Source: Microlunatus phosphovorus NM-1 (GTDB taxonomy: Bacteria; Actinomycetota; Actinomycetes; Propionibacteriales; Propionibacteriaceae). Taken from it: a stretch of DNA of 64,000 bases. Location: positions 2,666,001 to 2,730,000 of the forward strand of contig NC_015635.1 of assembly GCF_000270245.1 (NCBI RefSeq), in the 5' to 3' direction. The translations under genes were made by a program, and so were the position numbers. Shown here piece after piece: positions 39,439-47,714 of this stretch. Within the stretch, counting starts at the first letter, position 1. Every line of letters starts with the position of its first letter. The notes beneath the pieces are model-generated. The model saw nothing but the letters and a program-made list of their open reading frames with translations. It searched no databases and was not told the origin of the DNA.

Positions 39439-42345
39439 ATGGTGCAGACGTACTCGGCTGTCGTCGGGCGGGAAGCAGAGCTGATCCGTCTGCACCAGGT
39501 GATCGACGCCGCCGACAGCGGGCGAGCCTCGGCGCTGGTCATCACCGGTGCCCACGGGGTGGGCAAGACCGAGCTCTGCCTGGCGGCGATGAGCGTGCGT
39601 GACCCCTCGCGCATCCATCGCCTGCTCGTCGCCTGTCCGCCGACGGAGACGCTGGCCACCGAGCTCGCACCGGTGCGCACCGGACTGCGCCGCACGTCGG
39701 TTCCACCCGCGCTGACCAGAACCTGCCTGAGCCGGATGGACGCCGGCGACCCCATCCGAGCGATCGACGAATGGGTGGACGAGGTCACCGCCGACTCGAC
39801 CCTGGTCGTGGTCGTCGACGACCTGCAGTGGGCGGACGGCAGCCTGCGCGACTTGATCGCCTACCTGCTGGCCGGGCCGGCGGACCGCCGGCTGGCGATC
39901 CTGATCACTGCGACGGTCTCCGGGCTGGCTGAAGGCGATCCCCTGCACCGCTGGCTCACCGACGCGCTGCGGATCCACCAGGTTGCCCGCCTTCGCCTCA
40001 TCGGGCTCAGCAGAGCCGCCACCGAGACCCAACTGGGCAACCTGCTCGGCAGTCGTCCGCACCAGAGCCTGGTGGACGAGGTGCATGCGGCGGGCGGTGG
40101 CAACCCGTACTTCACCCAATTGCTCGCCCAGGGACTGTCACCATCTGATCGGCATGTGCCGACCGACACACCTCCGGACCTCGTGTCCGCCGTCATGGGT
40201 CGCTGGCATGGCTGTGGCTCGCCAACCAGGTTCTTGACCTGCCTGCTGGCCGTCGCTGCCACGCCGCTGACGGCGATCGACCTGGCCGAACTCACCGCTG
40301 ACCTCGATCATCTGGTCGAGGTGGAACCCGCACTGTTCGAGGCACAGAACGCGGGGCTGGTCGTCGCCGACGACGATGGGCGGTACTGGTTCCGGCACCC
40401 ACTGCAGGCAGAGATCATCCAGCGACCGGTCCTGGTCGAGGACCAGCACATGTGGCACGCAGCGCTGGCCCGGCTCGGCGAACGTCGGTTCGCCGGCCGC
40501 GAGCCCACCGTGCAGGAAGCAGTCGATCAGGCGATCCGACACGATCGGGCGGGATCGGCCGCCGTCGCGTACGCCTGGGCCATGCGGGCGTACGAGCTCG
40601 GCTCCGCACCGACGGCGGACCGGAAGGAGCCAGGGCCGGCCGGCCTGCGCCGCGTGCTGCGACGGGCGATCGAGCTCCGTCCGACCGTTGCCGGCGCCGC
40701 CGAGAGCCTGAGCGAGTTGTGGCGACGGCAGCGTGGACTGGCAGCTGACGCCGGTGCCTACGCGGAGGAACTGGAGGCCGTGGAGGCACTGATCGCACTG
40801 ACCGGGGCCGAGCGGCACCCCCTGGAGCTCAGCGAACTGCTGGTGCGCCGGATGCTTCTGAGGGCGTCGCTGGCAGTCGCCTTCCTCTCCGTCGAAGAGA
40901 TGGAGCGCGCCGTCGAGCTCGCCAGAGCTGAGCCGTCCTCCTGGCAGCTTGCCCTGGCAGAGGCCGAGCTCGCCCACGCCGCCTTCTGGCGCGGTGATGC
41001 TCGCGCAGCGGAGCTGGCACCGGTCGCCTTGGACGATGCGCGGGCCGCCGGGCACCCTGGTGCGTTGAGCCTTGCGCTGACCGTCAACGCGATCCTCGCC
41101 ATCGACGACAATCCTCGGCAGGCACAGCGCCTGGCAGCCGAAGGAGTCGCGGCCGCCGTCGCGGCACGGGACTGGTGGGCCTACGTGCACGCGGTGATGT
41201 GGGAGAGCAACGCGCAGTCCGACGCCTATGGCCCGGGTGAGGCGGCCTATCTGGACCAGCGGCGTCTGGAGCTGATCGCGCTGGACGCGCCCATGACGTA
41301 CATCGTGCAGATCGCCGCGGTCGAGGCCGATACCCGTCTGGAGGCCGGGGATTGGCAGCGATGCCAGCAGCTGATGCGCGAGGTCGTGGTCTGCGATCCA
41401 GGCCCCTTCGCCGACATGCGAGTCCGGGTGTGTCTGGCCCGGCTGGCCGCCTACCGGGGTCGGGCGGACGAAGCACTCGCGCACGTTGAACGTGCCCGGG
41501 AGCTGATGGCCAGGCAGGCGGTGTTCGCCAACCTGGACCTCGACGTCACCTGGGTCACCGCGCTGCTCGCTGCCGGCCGGGCCAGAGAGGCATACGAAGC
41601 GGCGGTCGCGGCGGCCGAGGCCGAAGGCATCCCGGTGAACCTGGCCGAGCGCCTGCTCCCGCTGGCCGCCCGCGGACTCGCCGATCTGGCTGAAGCCGAG
41701 CGTGATCGCGACCAGGATCCCGCCGAGGTGCTGATGCTGCTGGACGGCCTGCGCACGCGCTTTCCCACGGTCCTCGACTGCGGGTTGTCCTCGAGCACGA
41801 TCGGACGCGCTCGGCTGGCGGCCATGCAGGACTGGTACGCGGTCGAAGCCGCGCGGGCGCGGCGGGAGGACGAGCCCGCCGGCTGGGCTGCACTGCGCAT
41901 CGCCTGCGGTCCGGCTCGACTGCCGTGGCTGGAGGTGTACGCGTGTTGGCGGGCCGCGGAAGGCTATCTCGGCCTCGGTGCACCGGGGCGGGCCGAGGGC
42001 ACCCGCCAACTCCGGGCCGGGTACGAGCTGGGTCGCCGGCTCGGCGCCGAGTCATTGCTTGCCGAGTTCGAGAACCTGGCCCAACTCGCGCAGCTGCGAT
42101 TGGTGCCGGCCGAGCAGCGCCTCGAGGTCGACGCCTCGTTGCTGCGCGGTCTGACCCCTCGTGAGCGGGAGGTCCTCGATCTGCTCTGCCACGGTCTGAC
42201 GTACGCCGACATCGCCTCGACTCTGGTGATCAGCGAGAAGACGGTGTCGTCGCACGTATCCAACCTGCTGCGCAAGACCAGGACCACCAACCGGGTCGAG
42301 CTCGCCCAGCTCGCCGGCCGGGTGGCACGTGCTGCGGGCAGCTGA
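39439..42345 (+). CDS. LuxR-family (LAL) ATP-binding transcriptional regulator
   Basis: A 968-aa LAL regulator. N-terminal ATPase: VVGREAELIRLHQVID, Walker A ITGAHGVGKTE (Lys43), Walker B VVVVDDLQWADG. The centre is a long all-helical repeat region. The C-terminal HTH is LTPREREVLDLLCHGLTYA, then DIASTLVISEKTVSSHVSN and LLRKTRTTNRVELAQ. It differs in sequence from the LAL protein at 7117, so they are not a recent duplication. ATG at 39439 follows GGGAGCAGGC; the frame is open far upstream but without family support. Confidence 0.9.
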   Translation: MVQTYSAVVGREAELIRLHQVIDAADSGRASALVITGAHGVGKTELCLAAMSVRDPSRIHRLLVACPPTETLATELAPVRTGLRRTSVPPALTRTCLSRMDAGDPIRAIDEWVDEVTADSTLVVVVDDLQWADGSLRDLIAYLLAGPADRRLAILITATVSGLAEGDPLHRWLTDALRIHQVARLRLIGLSRAATETQLGNLLGSRPHQSLVDEVHAAGGGNPYFTQLLAQGLSPSDRHVPTDTPPDLVSAVMGRWHGCGSPTRFLTCLLAVAATPLTAIDLAELTADLDHLVEVEPALFEAQNAGLVVADDDGRYWFRHPLQAEIIQRPVLVEDQHMWHAALARLGERRFAGREPTVQEAVDQAIRHDRAGSAAVAYAWAMRAYELGSAPTADRKEPGPAGLRRVLRRAIELRPTVAGAAESLSELWRRQRGLAADAGAYAEELEAVEALIALTGAERHPLELSELLVRRMLLRASLAVAFLSVEEMERAVELARAEPSSWQLALAEAELAHAAFWRGDARAAELAPVALDDARAAGHPGALSLALTVNAILAIDDNPRQAQRLAAEGVAAAVAARDWWAYVHAVMWESNAQSDAYGPGEAAYLDQRRLELIALDAPMTYIVQIAAVEADTRLEAGDWQRCQQLMREVVVCDPGPFADMRVRVCLARLAAYRGRADEALAHVERARELMARQAVFANLDLDVTWVTALLAAGRAREAYEAAVAAAEAEGIPVNLAERLLPLAARGLADLAEAERDRDQDPAEVLMLLDGLRTRFPTVLDCGLSSSTIGRARLAAMQDWYAVEAARARREDEPAGWAALRIACGPARLPWLEVYACWRAAEGYLGLGAPGRAEGTRQLRAGYELGRRLGAESLLAEFENLAQLAQLRLVPAEQRLEVDASLLRGLTPREREVLDLLCHGLTYADIASTLVISEKTVSSHVSNLLRKTRTTNRVELAQLAGRVARAAGS

Positions 42346-42350
42346 GGTGC

Positions 42351-43031
42351 CTACCTGGGCAGCCGGACGGTCGCGAACCGGAGGAAGAACTGGACCAGGG
42401 GGCCGATCGCCAGGGCATAGAGCACCGTGCCGATGCCGACGGTCCCGCCCAACAACACCCCGACGATCAACACCATGATCTCGATCGAGACCCGGACCAG
42501 CCGCAGACTCCGGCCGGTCCGGGCCGAGAGCCCGGTCATCAGCCCGTCCCGCGGACCTGGCCCGAGTTGACTGCCGATATAGATGGCGCCGGCCATCCCG
42601 TTCAGCACCACCGCGCTCACCATCATCAGCACCCGGACCAGCAAGTCATCGGGCGTGACGATGAGCCACAGGCCCAGGTCTGCGGCGAGCCCGATCACGA
42701 TCACGTTGCTGACGGTGCCGAGACCGGGCTTCTGCCGCAGCGGGATCCAGAGCAGCAAGACCACTGCGCCGACGACGATCGTCACGGTGCCGAAGCTGAG
42801 CGATAGATAGTGGGTCAGCCCCTGGTGCAGCACGTCCCAGGGGTCCAACCCGAGGTTGGCTCGGACCAGCATGGCCATCGAGATTCCGTAGAGCACCAGC
42901 CCACCGAGCAGCTGCGGCAGCCGGCGCCCCAGTCGGCCGGCTCGGAGCTGAGCGAGCGGGCCGAGCGTGGTCAGGCCACTGTGGTCAGTGGTGCCGGGAT
43001 CCGTGGCGGAGGGGTCGGTGGTGGAGCTCAC
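42351..43031 (-). CDS. YczE/YitT-family membrane protein
   Basis: About 226 aa with a polar N-terminus and five to six membrane helices. LLGGLVLYGISMAMLVRA and NLGLDPWDVLHQGLTHY at the first helix, GLAADLGLWLIV and IYIGSQLGPGPRDGLMTGL are characteristic of YczE proteins, thought to be transporters controlled by the MocR regulator YczR. GTG at 43031 is used because a -35-like TTGACC (43111-43116) and the MocR repeats would place transcription start near 43080; the longest frame starts at ATG 43097, between those repeats. Start confidence is low. Confidence 0.78.
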   Translation of the reverse strand: MSSTTDPSATDPGTTDHSGLTTLGPLAQLRAGRLGRRLPQLLGGLVLYGISMAMLVRANLGLDPWDVLHQGLTHYLSLSFGTVTIVVGAVVLLLWIPLRQKPGLGTVSNVIVIGLAADLGLWLIVTPDDLLVRVLMMVSAVVLNGMAGAIYIGSQLGPGPRDGLMTGLSARTGRSLRLVRVSIEIMVLIVGVLLGGTVGIGTVLYALAIGPLVQFFLRFATVRLPR

Positions 43032-43081
43032 CGGAACATGGTGCGGCCCGCCACGGTCGGGACCACAGAGCCACCCGTCAG

Positions 43082-43123
43082 AAAGTGGCTCTTCCATGGC
43101 AGGCCAGTCTGGTCAAAGTGGCT
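43082..43123. promoter_or_regulatory. direct repeats, likely MocR/YczR operator
   Basis: AAAGTGGCT-C-TTC at 43082-43094 and AAAGTGGCT-T-TTC at 43115-43127, 33 bp apart (about three helical turns), between the divergent yczE-like and MocR genes. MocR regulators are known to bind direct repeats. Confidence 0.65.
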
Positions 43124-43145
43124 TTTCTGGCCGAGGATGACGGAC

Positions 43146-44570
43146 ATGGTCGTCGCCTCCCGGGTCAGTGCTCAGCAGCTGTCTCGACTGCTCGGCACCC
43201 AGCCGCTCAGCCATCCGCGGTATGAGGATCTGGCTGCCCGGATCCGGATGCTGCTGGTCGATGGTCGGCTCGCGGCGAGCACCAGACTGCCCAGCGAGCG
43301 GAGCCTAGCCGATGCCTTGGGACTGAGCAGGACCACGGTCGCCTCGGCGTACGCGAGACTCCGCGACGCCGGGTTCGTCGACGCCCGCCGCGGATCGGGC
43401 CATGTGACGTCCGTGCACGCGACTTTGCCGAGCACCATGGTCGCCTCTCCGATCCCGGACGGCGTCATCGGATTCACCTTCGCGGCTGGCGCAGCACCGC
43501 CGGAGGTAGCAGCGGCGTACGGCCGGGCTGGCGAGCGGATCGGGCCGCTGCTGACCGGATCCGGCTATCTGCCGGAAGGACTGCCGGAGTTGCGCGCTCG
43601 GATCGCCGATCGGTACGCGGCGCGCGGGCTGCCCACCAGTCCTGACCAGATCGTCGTCACCTCGGGCGCGGTGGCCGCTTTCAACACCGTTCTCCGGACG
43701 CTGCTCAACACGGGCGACCGGGTGCTGTGCGAGTCGCCGACCTATCCAGGTGCGGTAGACGCGACCCAGCGGGCCGGTGGCCGTCTCGTTCCGCTGCCGC
43801 TGGTCGATGGTGGCTGGGACCTGACTCGGCTGGAGATGATCATTCGGCAGAGTGCGCCGCGGTTGGCCTACCTGATGCCGGATTACCAGAATCCGACCGG
43901 CGCGCTGATGGCCGGAGCCGACCGAGCAGCGTTGGCGCGGCTGCTGCACCGCTACGGGGTCACGCCGGTGATCGACGAGACCACGGCCGAGCTGCGGCTG
44001 ACCGGGCCCGAGGAGGCGCCGTACGCGGCTCACAGCTCGGAGGCGATCACGATCGGATCCGCCAGCAAGGCCTATTGGGGTGGGCTGCGGATCGGCTGGA
44101 TCCGCGCGCCGCGTGATCTGGTCCGGCCATTGATCGAGCAGCGGGCCATCCTGGACCTCGCCTCCCCCGTCTTCGAGCAGCTGGTGCTGGCCGAGGTGCT
44201 GCGAGATCCTGAGTCGGTGCTGGCCGGCCAGCGTCAGCGACTGCTGGTCCAGCGGGACCGACTCGCAGCAGTGGTCGCCGCCCGCTTTCCCCAGTGGCGG
44301 CTGCAGGTCCCGGCGGGCGGGCTCGTGCTCTGGGCCGAACTGCCGACCGAGAGTTCGACCCGGCTTGCCATGGCTGCCGAGCGCCACGGCCTGCTGCTCA
44401 CCCCGGGACCTCGCTTCTTCGTCGGTGGTGGCGGGGAGCGTCAGCTGCGTCTCCCCTACACCCAGCCGCCGCCGCTGGCCGACCAAGCGGTCGATCGCCT
44501 GGCTGCTGCCTGGGCCGATCAGCTCACCGCCGGCCGCCCGGCCAGCTCGTGGCTCACCCTGACGGCGTAG
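43146..44570 (+). CDS. MocR-family (GntR-aminotransferase) regulator, YczR-like
   Basis: A 474-aa protein. The N-terminal GntR winged helix (RYEDLAARIRMLLVDGRLA, LPSERSLADALGLSRTTVA) is joined to a fold-type I aminotransferase domain from about residue 110. The PLP Lys is in IGSASKAYWGGLRIGW, and YLMPDYQNPTGALM and CESPTYPGAVDA contact the cofactor. MocR proteins use the aminotransferase part as a PLP-dependent sensor. Divergence from a YczE-family gene marks it as a YczR type. ATG at 43146 is preceded by GAGG; ATG at 43137 is nearly as good. Confidence 0.88.
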   Translation: MVVASRVSAQQLSRLLGTQPLSHPRYEDLAARIRMLLVDGRLAASTRLPSERSLADALGLSRTTVASAYARLRDAGFVDARRGSGHVTSVHATLPSTMVASPIPDGVIGFTFAAGAAPPEVAAAYGRAGERIGPLLTGSGYLPEGLPELRARIADRYAARGLPTSPDQIVVTSGAVAAFNTVLRTLLNTGDRVLCESPTYPGAVDATQRAGGRLVPLPLVDGGWDLTRLEMIIRQSAPRLAYLMPDYQNPTGALMAGADRAALARLLHRYGVTPVIDETTAELRLTGPEEAPYAAHSSEAITIGSASKAYWGGLRIGWIRAPRDLVRPLIEQRAILDLASPVFEQLVLAEVLRDPESVLAGQRQRLLVQRDRLAAVVAARFPQWRLQVPAGGLVLWAELPTESSTRLAMAAERHGLLLTPGPRFFVGGGGERQLRLPYTQPPPLADQAVDRLAAAWADQLTAGRPASSWLTLTA

Positions 44571-45138
44571 CGGCGGCCTTCTTCGCGGCCTTCACCGCCC
44601 GCTTGGTCTCGCGTACCCGTTGGAGCGACTCCTGGTCGACGATGTCGGCGACGGACCTGAAGACTCCCTCCTCGCCGAACGCGCCCGCGGCATCCCGCCA
44701 GCCCGGTGGGGTCACTCCGCGCCGCTTGCCCAGCACGGCGGTGAAGATGGTCGCCTTCTCCGCGCCGAACCCGGGCAGCGACATCAATGCGCGCTTGACC
44801 TCGGCACCGGTGCCGGCGTCTGCCCAGACGTTCTCGGCCCGGCCGTCATAGGAGTCGACCAGCACCCGGCACACCTGGTGGACCCGCTTGCCCATCGACC
44901 CAGGGAACCTGTGGATGGCAGGTTTGGCCGCGCACAAGGCGACGAACTCGTCCTCGGGCATGCTCGCGATCGCGGTGACGTCGAAACTGCCGCCCATCCG
45001 CTCGGCGATCACCGCCGGACCGCTGAACGCTTTCTCCATCGCGACCTGCTGATCCAAGACCATGCCGATCAGCAGGGCATTCAGATCGGAGTCGAGCAGC
45101 GCATCGGCGTCGGGGTCGCCCGTCAGGTAGGTAGCCAC
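44554..45138 (-). CDS. HhH-GPD-type base excision repair protein
   Basis: A 194-aa protein. The helix-hairpin-helix reads LMSLPGFGAEKATIFTAVLG, preceded by the helical bundle LIGMVLDQQVAMEKAFSG. The order matches the small actinobacterial HhH-GPD proteins related to DNA glycosylases. The catalytic Asp/Lys of DNA glycosylases cannot be placed, and the C-terminus is Lys/Ala-rich (RAVKAAKKAA). GTG at 45138 is chosen; the longer frame to 45246 adds a non-conserved Arg-rich leader. The 3' end overlaps the MocR gene by 17 bp. Confidence 0.8.
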   Translation of the reverse strand: MATYLTGDPDADALLDSDLNALLIGMVLDQQVAMEKAFSGPAVIAERMGGSFDVTAIASMPEDEFVALCAAKPAIHRFPGSMGKRVHQVCRVLVDSYDGRAENVWADAGTGAEVKRALMSLPGFGAEKATIFTAVLGKRRGVTPPGWRDAAGAFGEEGVFRSVADIVDQESLQRVRETKRAVKAAKKAAATPSG

Positions 45139-45266
45139 CCCTGCATTCTGGCTCACCCGCCTACTGGCCAACCACCCTGGCCACTGCGCAGAGCGGACCG
45201 ATAACCTTCGGTAAACAAGAGAACGCACCGACCCCCGTCGACCCACAGACCCTAGGGACCTCCGCC

Positions 45267-45695
45267 ATGCGCATCCGTGAGATTCTCCAGACCAAGGGTT
45301 CCGCGGTGATCACCATCACCCCGGACGCCTCCGTACGCGATCTTGTCGTCCTCCTGAAGGAGCACAATCTCGGCGCTGTCGTCGTCTCGACCGACGGCGC
45401 TGCCCTGGACGGGATCGTCTCCGAGCGTGACATCGTCCGCGCACTCGCCGTCGACGCCGCGGTGCTATCCGCGTCGGTCAGCGATGTGATGACCGCAGGG
45501 GTCCGCACCTGTCAGCTGAATGACTCGGTCGAGTCGCTGATGAGCACCATGACCGATCACCGCATCCGGCACCTGCCGGTGGTCGACGACGACGGCAACC
45601 TCAGCGGCATCATCAGCATCGGCGACGTGGTGAAATCGACCATCACGCAGCTCGAGTTCGAGCGTGACCAGTTGCAGGGCTACGTCAGCGGCTGA
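45267..45695 (+). CDS. tandem CBS-domain protein
   Basis: A 142-aa protein consisting of two CBS motifs (residues about 8-60 and 75-130): VRDLVVLLKEHNLGAVVV, LDGIVSERDIVRAL, then MTDHRIRHLPVVDDDGN and LSGIISIGDVVKSTI. Such Bateman modules bind adenine nucleotides and, as stand-alone proteins, are often stress or dormancy linked in actinobacteria. The short C-terminal tail QLEFERDQLQGYVSG is typical of this group. Convergent with the next gene, overlapping by 11 bp. Confidence 0.9.
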   Translation: MRIREILQTKGSAVITITPDASVRDLVVLLKEHNLGAVVVSTDGAALDGIVSERDIVRALAVDAAVLSASVSDVMTAGVRTCQLNDSVESLMSTMTDHRIRHLPVVDDDGNLSGIISIGDVVKSTITQLEFERDQLQGYVSG

Positions 45696-46134
45696 TCGAG
45701 CCCGCCGAATCCGCGAGCCTCTCCGCTCGAACCAGCACTGCCGCTGACGGGGTCACCTTCCCCGACAGGTAGGTGTTGAGCCGGGTCCGAGAGGTCCCGA
45801 TCCGTCGCGCGAACGTGCCCTGATCGAGCCCCGACTTGTCCACCAGCTCCGACATCCTGGACGCCACGATTCGTCGATCGCGCTCGACTGAATCCTCTCG
45901 GGCGTGTTCGACGGCAAGACGCATCGCCGCCACCACGCCCGGGTCTTGCGCCAGTTCGAGCACCTCGGCCAGCGTCTCAGCCACATCGCCGTACGGGTCG
46001 GCTCGGACCGCGGCGATGATGCGACGCCATTCGGCTAAAGACCCTCGGTCCACAGCGGCGAGCAAGCCCTCGAACCCCCAGTTCTCGACCGGATCCACTG
46101 GTTCAGCGTCGATATTGCGAAACTTGACTGCCAT
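45685..46134 (-). CDS. XRE-family HTH protein, antitoxin partner of AbiEii-type toxin
   Basis: A 149-aa protein with a helical N-terminal region (LAEWRRIIAAVRADPYG, VAETLAEVLELAQDPG) and a C-terminal HTH at about 85-140 (SELVDKSGLDQGTFARRIG, TSRTRLNTYLSGK). This architecture is regularly found next to nucleotidyltransferase AbiEii/AbiGii toxins in actinobacteria. The upstream neighbour, 3 bp away, is a fragment of just such a toxin. The antitoxin appears intact. Confidence 0.75.
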   Translation of the reverse strand: MAVKFRNIDAEPVDPVENWGFEGLLAAVDRGSLAEWRRIIAAVRADPYGDVAETLAEVLELAQDPGVVAAMRLAVEHAREDSVERDRRIVASRMSELVDKSGLDQGTFARRIGTSRTRLNTYLSGKVTPSAAVLVRAERLADSAGSISR

Positions 46135-46137
46135 GCC

Positions 46138-46584
46138 TCAGCCCTCCCCGTCGGCGATGGTCAGCATGCGTGCGGCGACCTCCGCACACTGCGTGCGAAC
46201 GGCCTTCCAGTCGTCCCAGGGCGGTTGGACGCCCTTGTACCTCGGAAGCTGCGCAATCGAGCGACTGTCGGCCGGGCGCGGGTCGCCCAATTGTCGAGCA
46301 ACCTGGGAGGCCACCCGATCAGCGGCCTCCGAAGCCGATCCGCGAAGATCGGCATAGTAGGCGTCGATCCGAGACAGGATCCTGGCAGCCTCGGACGTGC
46401 CCAGGTGGGCGCTGAGGGCCGCGACATCGAGGTAGTCCCGCATCTGGTTGCGGCGGACCACGAGAAATGCCTTGATGCGCAGGCATTCCGATTCGGTGGG
46501 AACCCTGACGGACGGGTCTCCTCCAACGACCGCCGCTCCGGATCGCGAGGCCGATTCATGATCAATGTGTATCAGATCTGACAC
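46138..46584 (-). pseudogene. AbiEii/AbiGii-type nucleotidyltransferase toxin, N-terminus missing
   Basis: The frame encodes the C-terminal half of the family: VRVPTESECLRIKAFLVV then RRNQMRDYLDVAALSAHLG and PRYKGVQPPWDDWKAV, ending at 46138. The N-terminal nucleotidyltransferase domain (a GG(T/S)-x9-DxD-like motif) is absent. The sequence upstream of about 46600 instead belongs to an MFS remnant on the opposite strand. GTG at 46584 could start the residual frame. Without the catalytic domain it should be inactive as a toxin. Confidence 0.65.
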
Positions 46585-46620
46585 GACAGCTCGAGTCAGC
46601 CCAGCCGCTAGCCGAGCACA

Positions 46621-47132
46621 TTGCCCTCGTGGTCTACCGATGTCTACCGATCGGGATTCCGCGAGATCGTCAATAGTCTTCGGCACATCGTCGGCCATCC
46701 ACTACTGCGAGGCGCGCTCGCCACCGAAGTGTTCGCCACTGTCCTGGCCATGCCGATCTCATTGTTTCCCGTCGTTTACAAGGCACGATTCGGAGGCGAC
46801 CCCGGAATGCTGGGTCTGTTCTTTACTGCGGTAGCTACCGGAAGAATCACTGCGGGTTCATCTCAGCTCAGGGGCACGATCGTTCAACTCGCGACCTCGG
46901 ACGCCAATCGCGGGCGCGTCTCTTCGGTGGGAGTTCGTCATCGGCGCCTGTGGTCCCGATTGGTAACCTTGAGCGGCGGGATCGTCGTCGGCCTCATTTC
47001 CGCGCCACTTGCCTCGTCTCCGGCGGACTGCTCTGCATGATCGGCACCAGCATCATCGCGGTCCGTAACACCGCGGTACGCAACTTCACCGCCCGCATAC
47101 AGGCCGACTGGCCGTGGCGACCAACGATTTAA
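46621..47132 (+). pseudogene. MFS transporter remnant, multiply frameshifted
   Basis: SLRHIVGHPLLRGALATEV, then FATVLAMPISLFPVVY and ARFGGDPGMLGLFFTAVA are mid-protein segments of an EntS-like MFS exporter. They are followed directly by RGTIVQLATSDANRGRVSS from much further along, so an internal piece is missing. Frames then change: GGIVVGLISAPLAS and finally LVSGGLLCMIGTSIIAVRN to the stop at 47132. The N-terminal half is absent. It is the same family as the remnant at 18906 but not the missing piece of it. Confidence 0.75.
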
Positions 47133-47140
47133 GCAGCCAT

Positions 47141-47167
47141 ACTTTCCGCTACTCAATAGCGGAAAGT
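47141..47167. terminator. intrinsic-type hairpin between MFS remnant and membrane gene
   Basis: ACTTTCCGCTA (47141-47151), CTCAA loop, TAGCGGAAAGT (47157-47167): perfect 11-bp stem. It lies 9 bp after the MFS remnant and 75 bp before the end of the convergent membrane gene. It could serve either direction. Confidence 0.55.
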
Positions 47168-47241
47168 CGCCCCGACGGCGAACTCTGGCTGCTCCCCGCA
47201 GGTTGGCCAGGTACATTTCCAGCCGGTCCTCTACCAACAGA

Positions 47242-47667
47242 CTAACGGGGCCGCCCTGCACTCCTCGGGGGTGCTTGGCGTTGGCCAACATAGACCATGA
47301 AAGCCACAAGCCCATGTAGCAGAACCATCGTTGCCGTGGAGAAGAATCCTTGCCTCAAAGCGTTTCGCGCGCTCACCTCACCAAGTATCGGTTCGAAGGA
47401 GAAGATGACACTAAAGCACGCAAACCAGCAGATGGCAAGGTAGACGATTCCCCATGTCGGCTTCAAGTTCCGTAGTGCAGTCATATAGAGGCTAACCCGC
47501 CCTACTGTGAGTGGTGGCAGACCAAGCGCAAAGGCGGGCGTTATGTAGTAGCCCCAGCCCGACAGCACAGGCAGCCCTCCCACCAATGCGAAGAATAGCA
47601 GAATGCCTACGATAGGGGTCAAAATCAAGCATGATAGTGTAGTTTTCCGTAGGACTTGGCTGCCCAA
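47242..47667 (-). CDS. small membrane protein, unrecognised
   Basis: About 141 aa with four hydrophobic segments (LILTPIVGILLFFALVGGL; YYITPAFALGLPPLTV; IVYLAICWFACFSVIFSF; ATMVLLHGLVAFMVYVG) and a basic C-terminus. No family recognised. Base composition is visibly lower in GC than the neighbours, with codons rare elsewhere in the window, suggesting acquired DNA. The only in-frame start is TTG at 47667, so the true start is uncertain; a 6-bp hairpin (47671-47689) lies just upstream. Confidence 0.5.
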   Translation of the reverse strand: MGSQVLRKTTLSCLILTPIVGILLFFALVGGLPVLSGWGYYITPAFALGLPPLTVGRVSLYMTALRNLKPTWGIVYLAICWFACFSVIFSFEPILGEVSARNALRQGFFSTATMVLLHGLVAFMVYVGQRQAPPRSAGRPR

Positions 47668-47670
47668 ATC

Positions 47671-47689
47671 TAGCGATCCTTGGTCGCTA
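47671..47689. repeat. hairpin downstream of the 532-aa mobile-like gene
   Basis: TAGCGA (47671-47676), 7-nt loop, TCGCTA (47684-47689). It lies 26 bp after the stop of the gene ending at 47715, and matches in position the hairpin found upstream of that gene. Confidence 0.35.
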
Positions 47690-47714
47690 AGTGTTTGAGT
47701 CTTGAGCCGACTTT

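Noticed and set aside
39240-40119. Extended N-terminus of the small exported protein
   Set aside because: It would overlap the LuxR gene and hide the signal peptide beginning at 39240.
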